This document shows positions 34,974-43,074 of a stretch of 64,000 nt of DNA, piece after piece; within the stretch, counting starts at the first letter, position 1, and each line of letters starts with the position of its first letter. This stretch comes from Myxococcus qinghaiensis (GTDB lineage Bacteria; Myxococcota; Myxococcia; Myxococcales; Myxococcaceae): positions 310,001-374,000 of the forward strand of contig NZ_JAKCFA010000001.1 in the NCBI RefSeq assembly GCF_024198215.1. The letters run 5' to 3'. Position numbers and translations under genes: made by a program. Below the pieces are notes generated by a model, which searched no databases, was not told the origin of the DNA, and saw nothing but the letters and a program-made list of their open reading frames with translations.

Positions 34974-35773
34974 AGGGGACGGTGTGAGGAGGCCTCCAGC
35001 CGCGTCAACTCGTGGCGGAGGTGCTCCAGCCATTCGAGGAGCTGAGCCTCCGGAAGCTGGTGTGAGCGGCTCTTCCAGAGGACTCGCTCCAGTCCGCGAG
35101 GTGGCCGCAGGCGGGCTTGCAGGGCCCTGAACACGCCAGACTCGGAGTAGGCGTGCAGAAAGGCCGCGGTGAGGGAGACGGCCTGTTCCCGAGTCGCGCG
35201 TCCTCTCAAGTCGAGCAGGAAGACGAGCAGGTCATCGGCATGGCGCTCGTCGGCGGAGAGGTGTGTGTCGTGCTCGGTCTCGAAGTCGATGAGCCAGGCG
35301 CGCTGTCCCGCTTCGTCATAAAGGACGTTCTTCAGGTGGGCATCGCCGTGGGACCACGGATGCGAGCTGTTGGGCGTCGTCAGGCCATGGGCCCGGTGCA
35401 GCTCACGCGCGGCTGCCTCCACCATGGGCGTCGTCAGTCGTCCCTGCGTGAGCAGGAGGTCGAGGCGCTCACCCGGAAGTGCCTCCAGGGCGACGGCGCG
35501 TGGGCCGCGTGCCTCGGCGGCGCGGCTCGGGTGGAGGAGCGCGAAGGTGGACAGCTCCCAATCGCGCCAGGCCTTCGCGGAGGAAAACATCCGGATGTGG
35601 CTGCGAGACAGGCGCAGGAAGACGTTGCCGGCGGCAATCACCGCGTACATGCCGAGTCGGCGCTGCTTGTGCCAGAGCGAGACGTCCTGACGGACCTCCA
35701 GCGCCACGGAGTTGACGCGCACGGTGTCCACCGCGAGGGCGAGTCCCCGACTCCACAGCTCCGCGAGACTCAC
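34964..35773 (-). CDS. aminoglycoside-phosphotransferase/LPS-kinase-fold protein
   Basis: A 269-residue protein with a protein-kinase-like phosphotransferase core: SHGDAHLKNVLYDEAG (catalytic loop H-G-D-x-H-x-x-N, near residue 135) and AWLIDFETEHD (metal-binding D-F). The N-lobe is short and Arg-rich (YAVIAAGNVFLRLSRSHIRM). Such proteins phosphorylate small molecules, lipids or LPS sugars (InaA/KdkA-like), or act as pseudokinases. The GTG at 35773 overlaps the stop of the upstream membrane protein as GTGA, so it is the third gene of a coupled operon. No antibiotic-resistance role is implied by the sequence. Confidence 0.75.
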   Translation of the reverse strand: MSLAELWSRGLALAVDTVRVNSVALEVRQDVSLWHKQRRLGMYAVIAAGNVFLRLSRSHIRMFSSAKAWRDWELSTFALLHPSRAAEARGPRAVALEALPGERLDLLLTQGRLTTPMVEAAARELHRAHGLTTPNSSHPWSHGDAHLKNVLYDEAGQRAWLIDFETEHDTHLSADERHADDLLVFLLDLRGRATREQAVSLTAAFLHAYSESGVFRALQARLRPPRGLERVLWKSRSHQLPEAQLLEWLEHLRHELTRLEASSHRPLAT

Positions 35774-36333
35774 GCTCGCAGGTCCTCGTACCAGTGCACC
35801 ACCGCGAGACAGCCTAGGCACCAACAGCGGACCCAGCCGCGACCGACAAGCCCACCGAGCAGCATGACGCCGGCCAGCATGAGCACCGTGCCCACCGCGT
35901 GAAGGGTGCCACCGGCTCGGCGCAGCAACGCGCGCCCGCTGCGCCAGGGGTGCTCGACGCCATCCAGCAGCAGGGGGAACAGGAAGAGGCCCTGGACCTC
36001 GGCGGCATAGAACGCGAGCACCGCCAGCCCCAGGCCGATGACGTGCGGCAGGCCGAGTCCCACGGCGAGTCCCCAGCTACAAAGGGCCGCGAGGAGTGCG
36101 CAGCCATACTTGAGCGCGCCCCAGCGGCCCGCATGAGGCAGTGCGGTGAGGACGGGGCGCCCTCGGACCTGGGCGAGCGCGTGGGCCATCCACGTCGCGC
36201 TGCTGGCGAAACCCCCGCGCCATGCGCTCCGAGCTTCATTGGCGAGTGTCGAGCCCGGAGCATCGTAGAGATGGGCCGCGCGCGTCAGCAGCTCGAGGCC
36301 TCGCCGCCATGGGGAGCGCGGGTGCTCAGCCAT
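35770..36333 (-). CDS. hypothetical membrane protein, 187 aa
   Basis: Family not recognised. The start at 36333 (MAEHPRSPWRRGLELLTRAA) overlaps the upstream gene by 8 bases. The N-terminal ~70 residues are amphipathic and charged. Three hydrophobic segments follow: about residues 80-100 (CALLAALCSWGLAVGLGL), 103-125 (VIGLGLAVLAFYAAEVQGLF) and 150-172 (VGTVLMLAGVMLLGGLVGRG). The conserved-looking acidic residues inside the second segment (YAAEVQG) would be unusual in a bilayer and may be functional. Middle gene of an operon with another membrane protein and a phosphotransferase-fold protein, hinting at a lipid or envelope-sugar pathway, or a retron-associated effector. Confidence 0.65.
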   Translation of the reverse strand: MAEHPRSPWRRGLELLTRAAHLYDAPGSTLANEARSAWRGGFASSATWMAHALAQVRGRPVLTALPHAGRWGALKYGCALLAALCSWGLAVGLGLPHVIGLGLAVLAFYAAEVQGLFLFPLLLDGVEHPWRSGRALLRRAGGTLHAVGTVLMLAGVMLLGGLVGRGWVRCWCLGCLAVVHWYEDLRA

Positions 36334-36886
36334 GAAGATGCTCACGAACGAAGCAGAAGTGCGCCCAGGCGAGAAACGCCGTCGCATGGCCGAGGAGCAG
36401 GGTTCGATGCAGCAAGGACTCCCAGCGGTCGCACCGTCGACGGTGAAAGACGAACTCGTCGTAGCAGATGAGGACCACCGTCCCCATGAGGACGACGAGC
36501 ACGGGGAGCAGGAACACGAGAGGGCGGTGTGCCACAGATGCGGCGCACATCAGCAGGAACAGCGGGAAGCCGCCGCCAGCGAGGGCGAGGAACTCCGCGC
36601 GGTGTTCATTGGGCCCGACCCGAAGTTGTGCCACGCGGTGGTAGCGCCAGTCCGCCACGCCAGCGATGGTCGCGGTCGTCCCGGCGAGCGCAATCATCCA
36701 GAGCTCCCACGGGTAGCGAAGGGGCTGGGCGAGCCAAGAGAAGCGCGGCTGGTTCGACACCAGCGCCAGGGCCACGACGAAGAGCGCGCCTGGAGCGAGC
36801 GATGCCAGGAGATTCGCGGAGTCGCGCAGTCGCGCCAGGGGCACGCGAGTAGAGGGGACGGTGAGCTGGGACGCTGCATTGGCCAT
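36326..36886 (-). CDS. hypothetical membrane protein, 186 aa
   Basis: Family not recognised. The ATG at 36886 (MANAASQLTVPSTRVPLARL) is chosen over an upstream start at 37099, which would put coding sequence inside the tandem repeats. Four hydrophobic segments: about residues 28-46 (LAPGALFVVALALVS), 60-76 (ELWMIALAGTTATIAGVA), 98-118 (GGGFPLFLLMCAASVA) and 120-140 (LVFLLPVLVVLMGTVVLICY), plus a C-terminal one (LLGHATAFLAWAHFCF). A charged YDEFVFHRRRCDRWESLLHR stretch lies between the last two, a candidate functional site with acidic, His and Cys residues. First gene of the three-gene operon that follows the repeats and the retron on the same strand. Confidence 0.65.
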   Translation of the reverse strand: MANAASQLTVPSTRVPLARLRDSANLLASLAPGALFVVALALVSNQPRFSWLAQPLRYPWELWMIALAGTTATIAGVADWRYHRVAQLRVGPNEHRAEFLALAGGGFPLFLLMCAASVAHRPLVFLLPVLVVLMGTVVLICYDEFVFHRRRCDRWESLLHRTLLLGHATAFLAWAHFCFVREHLHG

Positions 36887-37015
36887 GGCGGACCGCCGGG
36901 AGCACGGCGACGCCCCAAGAGCGTCGATGCGCGCGATTCTCGGGGCAAAGCCCCGGGAGAATCCAGGATCACCCCGAGGTTCGCTGACGACCTGCTCCGG
37001 AGTCAGTCTCCATGT

Positions 37016-37291
37016 TTGCCCGCTGCGCCATTCCCTGTGCTCCGTCGCGGGCCAGCGCAGGTGAGGGCTCACACCCACTTGATTTGCCCGCTGCGCCATT
37101 CCCAGCGCTCTGTCGCGGACCAGCGCAGGTGAGGGCTCTCACGCCCACTTGATTTGCCCGCTGCGCCATTCCCAGCGCTCTGTCGCGGACCAAAACGAGT
37201 GAGCGCCCTCACGCCCACTCAATTCGCCCTCTGCGCCATTGCCAATGCTTTGTCGTGGGTCAAAAACGGGTGAGCGTCCTCACTCCCACGC
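37016..37291 (-). repeat. four tandem ~69-bp repeats with a conserved hairpin
   Basis: Copies begin at 37016, 37084, 37154 and 37223 (TTGCCCGCTGCGCCATT, last copy TTCGCCCTCTGCGCCATT), so the period is 68-70. Each unit contains the palindrome GTGAG-loop-CTCAC; the loop reads GG, GGCT, CGCC and CGTC in the four copies while the arms stay identical. Copies 1 and 2 also carry CTGCGC near the start and GCGCAG about 40 bases on; copies 3 and 4 replace the latter with AAAACGAG or AAAAACGG. The last copy runs into the 3' end of the reverse transcriptase gene. The array lies between that gene and the membrane-protein operon on the same strand. Confidence 0.85.
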
Positions 37292-38608
37292 AATCTGGTC
37301 AAAGAGAGCGCGCAGCCTGGCCCCGCGGATGGGATGGAGGTGCGTGACCCAGGCCACCCGGCCCAGCAGGTGCGCGCGGAACTCAGGATGGCGCTCGGTG
37401 TTCTGGCTCGCGGGCCCGCGCGTGCGGCACAGATGCAGGATGGCCTTCAGCCGGTCGTAGTCCACCCTGGGCACGGAGGGACGCTCGTTGACCACGACAC
37501 CCGCCAGTCGTTGCTGTCGCCCCCGTCGCATCACGCGAGTCTTCGCGGTGTGCACCGTGAAGCCCTCCTCGCGCACGATTCGCGCCACGCATCGCAGCAA
37601 TCGACCGGTGCTCCTCGCCAGGGCCTCGCCTCCAGAGAACGCCAGGTCATCGGCGTAGCGCGTGTAGCGAGCCCCCAGTGCAGCGGCGAGCGCCGACAGT
37701 CGAACATCAAGCCGGTATGCGGCGAGATTGGCGAGGGCAGGCGACGTGGGCGCCCCCTGTGCGAGGTGTCTGGCCTCCAGCCTCCGCGCCAGGCGCCAGC
37801 GTGCGGTGAGCTCCTCTCCGTCGGCTGTCCGACGCGCCTGTTCCCTCACCGCGCTCGGTGTCCGGTTCGTGCAGAGCCCCGCGAGTGTCGCGGCCACCTC
37901 GTCGGGATACCCGGCCCCCCGGAACACCCCCCAGATACGCGCCGGCTTCACGGAGAGGAAGAAGTCCTCCAGGTCCACGCGCACGACGACCGCCTGTCCC
38001 ACGTGGGGTTCGGCGAAACCGCGGACGCCTCGTCCCGCGACGAACCCATGCGCGGCGTCGTGTGGCGCAATGACATCCAGGATGCCGTGGAGCACCTTGC
38101 GCTGAAGCCGCGCGAGCTCCAGACCGGGTTGCTCCAGGAGCCGCTCTCCACCCCTTCGCTTCGGAATCCACGTGTAGCGGTAGCGCCGCCAACGCCCCGG
38201 CGCCGAGGTCCGCTCGAGTCCGCGTGAATCCGCCAGCCACCCGAGCTGTGCGTCCGTCACCCCAATCCAGCCCGCGAGCTCGGCCTGGGTCGGAAGCGGC
38301 GGAACGGGCCACGGCTGGCGACCCATCTCCGGCGCGGCGGTGAACCAGCGGCGGATGGTCACGGGAGCCTGGGGATTCCGGCACGCGCGGCGCAGCACGG
38401 GACGTGTGGCCAGCAGTTCCGAGAGCAACTCCAGCCGCGCACGCGGGGGCCGAGGGAAGAACCTGAGGGTGCTCCGCACGAGCGACGAGAGCCATGGAGT
38501 CCGACCCCCGATGGCCTCGGCTCCGCGTTCGGTGAGTCCCGAAGTCGTCCAGGGCCCCGCGAGGAAGGCTGACGCGAGCGCCTTCGCCACCACGTTCCAG
38601 GTGCTCAT
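37280..38608 (-). CDS. retron reverse transcriptase
   Basis: A 442-residue reverse transcriptase. The start at 38608 (MSTWNVVAKALASAFLAGPW) lies just after the retron RNA arm a2. The N-terminal ~150 residues are the helical extension seen in myxobacterial retron enzymes. Then TWIPKRRGGERLLEQPG, HGFVAGRGVRGFAEPHVG, VVVRVDLEDFFLSV (first catalytic Asp), QGAPTSPALANLAAYRLD, and YTRYADDLAFSG with the YADD active site near residue 317. The retron-specific NAxxH motif reads FAEPH and the VTG motif reads LAG (QRLAGVVVNERPSVPR), so both signatures are altered although the catalytic aspartates remain. It copies the adjacent msd RNA into branched msDNA; retrons act in phage defence with an effector. 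Domain order and the RNA make the call firm. Confidence 0.92.
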   Translation of the reverse strand: MSTWNVVAKALASAFLAGPWTTSGLTERGAEAIGGRTPWLSSLVRSTLRFFPRPPRARLELLSELLATRPVLRRACRNPQAPVTIRRWFTAAPEMGRQPWPVPPLPTQAELAGWIGVTDAQLGWLADSRGLERTSAPGRWRRYRYTWIPKRRGGERLLEQPGLELARLQRKVLHGILDVIAPHDAAHGFVAGRGVRGFAEPHVGQAVVVRVDLEDFFLSVKPARIWGVFRGAGYPDEVAATLAGLCTNRTPSAVREQARRTADGEELTARWRLARRLEARHLAQGAPTSPALANLAAYRLDVRLSALAAALGARYTRYADDLAFSGGEALARSTGRLLRCVARIVREEGFTVHTAKTRVMRRGRQQRLAGVVVNERPSVPRVDYDRLKAILHLCRTRGPASQNTERHPEFRAHLLGRVAWVTHLHPIRGARLRALFDQIAWE

Positions 38609-38620
38609 CGTCGACTCGGG

Positions 38621-38803
38621 CGCCATGCAGCGGCTGGTGCCCACCTGTCCCGTCTGGCGTGGCCTGACCTGCGGCTCGCCGCAGTCCGTGCCTCGCGTGG
38701 GGCTGTGCTCCTCGAAATCATTCCCCGGGGGTACCCCGGAGAGGCAGCCGACCGTGTCACCACGGACCGTCTACCCGCTGGGTCTCCAAGCCGCCGCATG
38801 GCG
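38621..38803 (-). ncRNA. retron msr-msd RNA
   Basis: Upstream of the reverse transcriptase, arms a1 (minus strand CGCCATGCGGCGGCT, 38803-38789) and a2 (AGCCGCTGCATGGCG, 38635-38621) can form a continuous 15-bp helix with one G-U pair, enclosing 153 bases, as the a1/a2 stem does in retrons. Nine bases after a1 lies CCCAGCGGG; its AGC (38779-38777) is a candidate for the conserved branch-guanosine site. Three hairpins follow: CCGTG-GTGA-CACGG, CCGGGG-TAC-CCCCGG and CTGCGGC-GA-GCCGCAG; the first two would be msr stems and the last part of msd. A lipoprotein gene ends 49 bases upstream, leaving little room for a promoter. Confidence 0.68.
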
Positions 38804-38852
38804 AAGACACCCTACAAGTCCAGGCGCCGGGCTGGAAGCGCGTTGTCGACCG

Positions 38853-39881
38853 TCACTCTCGTGTCCAGACGAACGGCCCGTTGTCCTGGTCCAGCTCCGG
38901 ATCGAGCAGGTCCGGGACCCAGTCCGCGTCCACGTTGTCGGGACGTGCGTCAATCTCCGTGTCCTGGCATTCAGGGATGCCATCCGCATCCACGTCATGC
39001 CAGCCGTTGAGCATGTCAGAGAGAACGCGGAAGTCCTCTCCGCTCAGCACCCTGCCATTGCGGGGATTGGTGATGGGTGTCCGGTTGTAGAGGATGCCGT
39101 TCTCCTCCACGAACGTCGGAGGGCCCACGTGGTACTGGGCCAGGTAGACTGGCACGTTGCGTCGGAACAACTCGTTGTAGAAGAGGCCCGCGCTCAGGGC
39201 GCGCGGATTGATTCGCAACACGAGCGGCTCATCCGTCCTGAAGATGGGGTGGTTGACCGGCCATCGCAGGACTCCGGAGCCCGCGGCGTCTCCCGGGAGC
39301 GCCTCCAGGAACACGATGGCGTCGTAGTTCTTGAAGTCCGCCGTCTCTTCGTCGGCCAGCGAGGACGAGCTCCCCTGAAGCGAGACCTTCACGTCGTAGA
39401 GGAAGGTGACCGGGGGAGGGCTGGCGCGATGACTGAACACCTGCTGAGGGCCATAGCCGAGCACGACCCATGACAACGCGGACCGGACATCCGTCTGGAT
39501 TTGCGACTTCGTCTGCTCGGAGAAGGTGGGGTTCTGGAGCAGGAGGTCCCGGTGCGCTTCGGTGTCGAAGAACAGGAACAGGATGCGGAATGCGCCACAC
39601 GTCTTTTCCAGCCGAGGCACGGCCTGCCGGGTGGACGCCAGGAAGTACCCCTCGTGCTGGTAGAAGTACGGAGGGAAGCACGTGGGAACGTAGTCGGTCA
39701 GCTCCTCCATCGGGAAGTACGAGAACGTCATGTCCTCGCAGGTGGGCGCGACCACATGTCGGGTGATCTGCCGGACCGAGGGGGCAAGGTCTTCCTCACC
39801 GCAGCCCGCCAGGAGGGCACAAGCAAGGGTCAGCGCCATGGTTCGCGGACCTCCTGACAGCAGACTCCAGCTCCTCCACAT
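38853..39881 (-). CDS. hypothetical lipoprotein
   Basis: A 342-residue exported lipoprotein. The ATG at 39881 has GGGAG 7 bases upstream and gives a signal ending in the lipobox LLAGC (Cys near residue 27). No named family recognised. The mature part is of mixed composition with several Cys (for example APTCEDMTFSYFPMEEL, VPTCFPPYFYQHEGYF), and the C-terminus carries an Asp-rich calcium-binding-like repeat, DVDADGIPECQDTEID and NVDADWVPDLLDPELDQD, of the thrombospondin-3/EF-hand loop kind. It precedes the retron on the same strand, 49 bases before the RNA; whether it belongs to the retron cassette is unclear. Probably outer-membrane or surface located. Confidence 0.72.
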   Translation of the reverse strand: MWRSWSLLSGGPRTMALTLACALLAGCGEEDLAPSVRQITRHVVAPTCEDMTFSYFPMEELTDYVPTCFPPYFYQHEGYFLASTRQAVPRLEKTCGAFRILFLFFDTEAHRDLLLQNPTFSEQTKSQIQTDVRSALSWVVLGYGPQQVFSHRASPPPVTFLYDVKVSLQGSSSSLADEETADFKNYDAIVFLEALPGDAAGSGVLRWPVNHPIFRTDEPLVLRINPRALSAGLFYNELFRRNVPVYLAQYHVGPPTFVEENGILYNRTPITNPRNGRVLSGEDFRVLSDMLNGWHDVDADGIPECQDTEIDARPDNVDADWVPDLLDPELDQDNGPFVWTRE

Positions 39882-39976
39882 GGGCACTCCCGGGGTCGGC
39901 TCCGTGAACAAACGCTATCACGGCCCCCGGCGAGCATCGGCGCCTGCTCCTGGTGGATGCGCCTGGCGTCAGAGGA

Positions 39977-40006
39977 GGGCGAGCCCCGTGAAGTCGAAGC
40001 TCGCCC
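39977..40006 (-). terminator. hairpin terminator after the c-haem lipoprotein gene
   Basis: GGGCGAGC (39977-39984) and GCTCGCCC (39999-40006) form an 8-bp stem with a 14-base loop, 16 bases beyond the stop codon at 40023. It should separate this gene from the following lipoprotein gene. Confidence 0.5.
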
Positions 40007-40022
40007 GCCCTGAACGCTCACG

Positions 40023-42254
40023 TCAGTGGGTGATGGACTCCGCGGGACGAATCGTGTCCAGCGTCTCGTCACGGAAGTCGGTGACGAAGTTCTTTCTCAG
40101 TTCGAACACGGCCCGGGCGGTTTCACTGTCCTTGATGGGGCCGGCCTTGAACGGCGGCTCTTCTTCGACTGGACCCACGGGGTCGATGGGCAGCACGCCG
40201 CCCGCGACTCGGGCAATCTCTTCCAGAATCTTGGACTCGAACACGGCGCCCTTTCCGCAAGAGGTGCACAGCGCCAGCTCGTTGAGACGGCGCCAGCGGC
40301 GGTCCAGGTCGGCGAAGCGCCACCTGTAGCCACTGCCAGGGAACTGCGTATCGCGGACGGAGAGGAACCAGCCGGGCCCGCCACCCGTGAGGAACCTGGA
40401 GAGCGCGGCGGGAATGCCACCCGTGGGCTTCACGTGGGTGAAGTCGGTCGCCGTGTCCTTGCTGTGGCAGCCCTGGCAGGTGTTGAGCGAGAAGTCATGC
40501 CGCGCGCAGAGCTCCCGGGAGTCCCAGGGGTTGATGCTCACGGCGCGCCAGAAGTCAGGAGGCACCAGCGAGTTGCCACCCCGGAAGTCCTGGCCCAGGT
40601 AACGGTAGGGCACGGTGTAGTTCGAGGAGCACTGGCCGGGAGCGGGCCCGGAGCCGAAGGGCACGGTAGGCAGCACCACGTTGCGCACGTAGTCGTCGAC
40701 CTCCGGACTGCTGTTCGCGTCGTAGACGTCGTCATCGGGACTCTGGGCCACCGTGTGGGGACGCAGCGGTCCGTTCGCCGGGATGTCGGTGTTGCTCGCC
40801 GGCCTCTCTATCGAGAGGGTGAACTCCCGCAGCTCCCATCCGCCATATCGAGGCTGGAGGGAGACCTCGTTGGTGCGCAGTTGGTTGAGGGCGCTCTTGT
40901 TGCCCTTCTTGGGTGCCACGTTTGCCGTGACCACCCGCTTCGTCAGCTTCTCCAGCGCGCTGAGATAGTTCTCATCGAATGACGTGAACGAGCTGAGGTC
41001 CAGCCAGCTCCGAGCCCATGACACCACCGGGCCACAGCCATTGATAGGCACGCCGTACTCGATGATGACGGTGAACTCCGTCTCGGAGCACCAGGTCGTG
41101 CCCAGGCCCATCTGAACGGCGAAGACGAACCGCAGCTCTCCGGCGTCCACCGGCTCGGCGGTGGTGGTGCCGCCATAACCGGACTTGCCCTTCGTCGTGC
41201 GGCCCATGTCCGTCCTGTTGACGATGGCTCGCAGCGAGAGGGGAGCCATGTCCAGATTGAGCGCTCCGCTCAAGAGGACGCGCAGGCGTCCGGTGGCATC
41301 CGTCACCAGGGTCGCGGAAGCATTACTGGCGGTGGCCCAGGGCTCAATGACCCTGGAGAAGATGAAGGTACGGGCCGCCACCTTGTCTCCGTTGATGACC
41401 TGCTCGTTGAGCCAGGTCTCCAGCCAGCGCAGGGTGAACTGCTCCGGCGACATGCTCGAGTTGGTCGCCATCTGCCTCATCAGATGGGCGAACGTCCACG
41501 CCCCACCGGGAGTGCCCCAGTGGGTGCAGGCGTTCCAGGTACGGAATGGATCCGCGACGACCTCTTCGGCGGTGATGAGCAGGGACTTCTCCCAGGCCGC
41601 CCAGGAGGACCTCGGCGTCCGGGAGCACAGCATGCCGGCCACGGTGTCGCCTTGGAGGAAGAGCTCCTTGTTGAACAGCTCCCCCTTGATTCGCTTCGTG
41701 GGCGACAGCCCCTCGAACACGACGGTGTCCTCGCTCGTCTCTCCAAACACGCCCTTGGCAAGGGCCTCCTCGTTCTCGAAGCGCAGCGAGAGCTCCCTGT
41801 CCTCGTCAAACACGGACAGCGAGGTGAAGAAGTCGGTACCCGGCGACCTGGCAATCACCCCCATCTCTTCGAGGAAGTCGGAACGGAAGAGCACCACGGG
41901 GCTCTCCCTCGTTCCCATCACCCGAATCAAACTGTCCTTGAGGTTGTCGTTGGCGGGAGCCGGCAGTCGCGTATGAATCGCCAGGTTCTCCTCGAGGTCG
42001 GTGGGCGATTTCGTCCGCTGGATGAAGGTGTTGGTGACTTCCTTTGTCTCCGCCTCGGGCAGTTCTTCCAGACGCTGGAGTTCGGCCTCTGGATCCTCGG
42101 CGGCTCCGCCTGGGTTTGCTTTGTCCTGGCGCTCCGGTTCGGAGCGCTCCTCTGCCTTCGTCTTGTCAGTGCAGCCTGTGAAGAGAGTCAACATCCCAGT
42201 CAGACAGAGCACGAAAGACACCGCGCCCGGCCTACGACGGATATCCCTGTCCAT
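40023..42254 (-). CDS. large lipoprotein with a c-type haem motif
   Basis: A 743-residue exported lipoprotein (lipobox LFTGC; signal from ATG 42254, or GTG 42260 two codons earlier). An acidic, Glu/Pro-rich linker follows the lipid anchor. The bulk of the protein has no family I recognise. Near residue 620 it has NTCQGCHSKDTATDFTHVKP, one CxxCH haem-attachment motif, with further Cys at LCTSCGKG. This suggests a monohaem cytochrome-like domain fused to a large beta-rich or mixed domain, perhaps a surface redox or peroxidase-type protein. Myxobacteria encode several such proteins. It stands alone, with a terminator-like hairpin after it. Confidence 0.72.
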   Translation of the reverse strand: MDRDIRRRPGAVSFVLCLTGMLTLFTGCTDKTKAEERSEPERQDKANPGGAAEDPEAELQRLEELPEAETKEVTNTFIQRTKSPTDLEENLAIHTRLPAPANDNLKDSLIRVMGTRESPVVLFRSDFLEEMGVIARSPGTDFFTSLSVFDEDRELSLRFENEEALAKGVFGETSEDTVVFEGLSPTKRIKGELFNKELFLQGDTVAGMLCSRTPRSSWAAWEKSLLITAEEVVADPFRTWNACTHWGTPGGAWTFAHLMRQMATNSSMSPEQFTLRWLETWLNEQVINGDKVAARTFIFSRVIEPWATASNASATLVTDATGRLRVLLSGALNLDMAPLSLRAIVNRTDMGRTTKGKSGYGGTTTAEPVDAGELRFVFAVQMGLGTTWCSETEFTVIIEYGVPINGCGPVVSWARSWLDLSSFTSFDENYLSALEKLTKRVVTANVAPKKGNKSALNQLRTNEVSLQPRYGGWELREFTLSIERPASNTDIPANGPLRPHTVAQSPDDDVYDANSSPEVDDYVRNVVLPTVPFGSGPAPGQCSSNYTVPYRYLGQDFRGGNSLVPPDFWRAVSINPWDSRELCARHDFSLNTCQGCHSKDTATDFTHVKPTGGIPAALSRFLTGGGPGWFLSVRDTQFPGSGYRWRFADLDRRWRRLNELALCTSCGKGAVFESKILEEIARVAGGVLPIDPVGPVEEEPPFKAGPIKDSETARAVFELRKNFVTDFRDETLDTIRPAESITH

Positions 42255-42395
42255 TGGCACCCCCGCGCGAGCAGGCGTGACAGGTCGTCACGCAAGTCGC
42301 ACCTGAAGTGTATGGGGATTGTCCGTGAAGGAAAGGCCGGGTTTGAGAGGACTCAGGTTTATTCAGTGTGATGTGGTGTTTTGTCTGGGGAGTTT

Positions 42396-42412
42396 GTAGC
42401 GCGAAGCGCTAC
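42396..42412. terminator. short perfect hairpin in the 42255-42510 gap
   Basis: GTAGCGC-GAA-GCGCTAC, a 7-bp perfect stem; on the minus strand the loop reads TTC flanked by C and G, a stable UUCG-like loop. It lies between the end of the TetR remnant (42511) and the start of the haem lipoprotein (42254) and may terminate transcription of the former. No T-run follows. Confidence 0.4.
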
Positions 42413-42510
42413 AGGGGAAGTGCGTGAGAGGGTTTGGGCGGAGGGCTTGTGACGTGAATGGCTACAGGAGTTCTGTGTGTGGATGTGAACTGGCTGTTCG
42501 CTATTGAAAA

Positions 42511-43067
42511 CTATTCCGCGCCACCTGCGCGCGCGCGGAGGGGTTGGGTGGGATTGAGGGCGCCTTCCTGGGTGCGCATGACCCTCGCCACGATTCGACA
42601 GAGGGCCTGGGTGATGAGCCCGCGTCGGGTGTCCTCGTCCATTCCCGCGAGCGCGCCAGGCTCGTTGCCGGGGATTTGCTCCGCTGTCTCCAGCAGTCCG
42701 ACGAGGCGCCGGGCCCCACTCCAGGGCACGAGCGCCGCACCCAGGCGATTCCAGTCCACGTCCGCGATGGCCAGTTGCACGGGAGGGGCATCCAGGACGC
42801 GCCCGACCAATCCCGCTTCTCCCAAGGCCCCCACTGCGGCGTGGCAGAGCGCCAGCACCGCGAACACCAACCCCTCCTTGTTCGGATAGTACTGGTAGAG
42901 CGAGCCGATGCTGACCCCGCCTCCTGGGCAATCCGGTTGGTGCTCGGGGCCTCGCAGCCGTCACGAATGAGGATGCGGGCCGTGGCCGTGAGGAGGGCGT
43001 CGCAGGTGGCCTGTGCCCGCTGCTGGCGAGGTTGCTTCCGACGAGAGGGGGACGGGCTGCGCGGCAT
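42511..43067 (-). pseudogene. TetR/AcrR-type repressor gene with a frameshift
   Basis: The N-terminal frame from ATG 43067 encodes a TetR DNA-binding domain: RAQATCDALLTATARILIRD, then STNRIAQEAG. At the run of four C (plus strand 42915-42918; G on the coding strand) the frame is lost; one more G restores it, giving VSIGSLYQYYPNKEGLVFAV and the rest of a ligand-binding domain to TAG at 42511. Total length (about 186 codons) fits TetR. As sequenced, the original frame continues as nonsense, so the product would lack the recognition helix. The gene is divergent from an RND efflux operon and was presumably its repressor. A sequencing or assembly error in the short homopolymer is possible. Confidence 0.82.
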
Positions 43068-43074
43068 CGCGACT

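Noticed and set aside
36887..37099. N-terminal extension of the 186-aa membrane protein to 37099
   Set aside because: The added 71 residues come from the repeat array and differ in character from the membrane protein; ATG 36886 is a better start.
36969..37193. Short minus-strand frame within the tandem repeats
   Set aside because: Translation is itself repetitive (MAQRANQVGV-like units) because it reads through the repeats; no ribosome site, so the repeat is treated as non-coding.
37016..37291. Possible CRISPR array at the tandem repeats
   Set aside because: The units are contiguous ~69-bp near-identical copies without unique spacers, and there are no cas genes.
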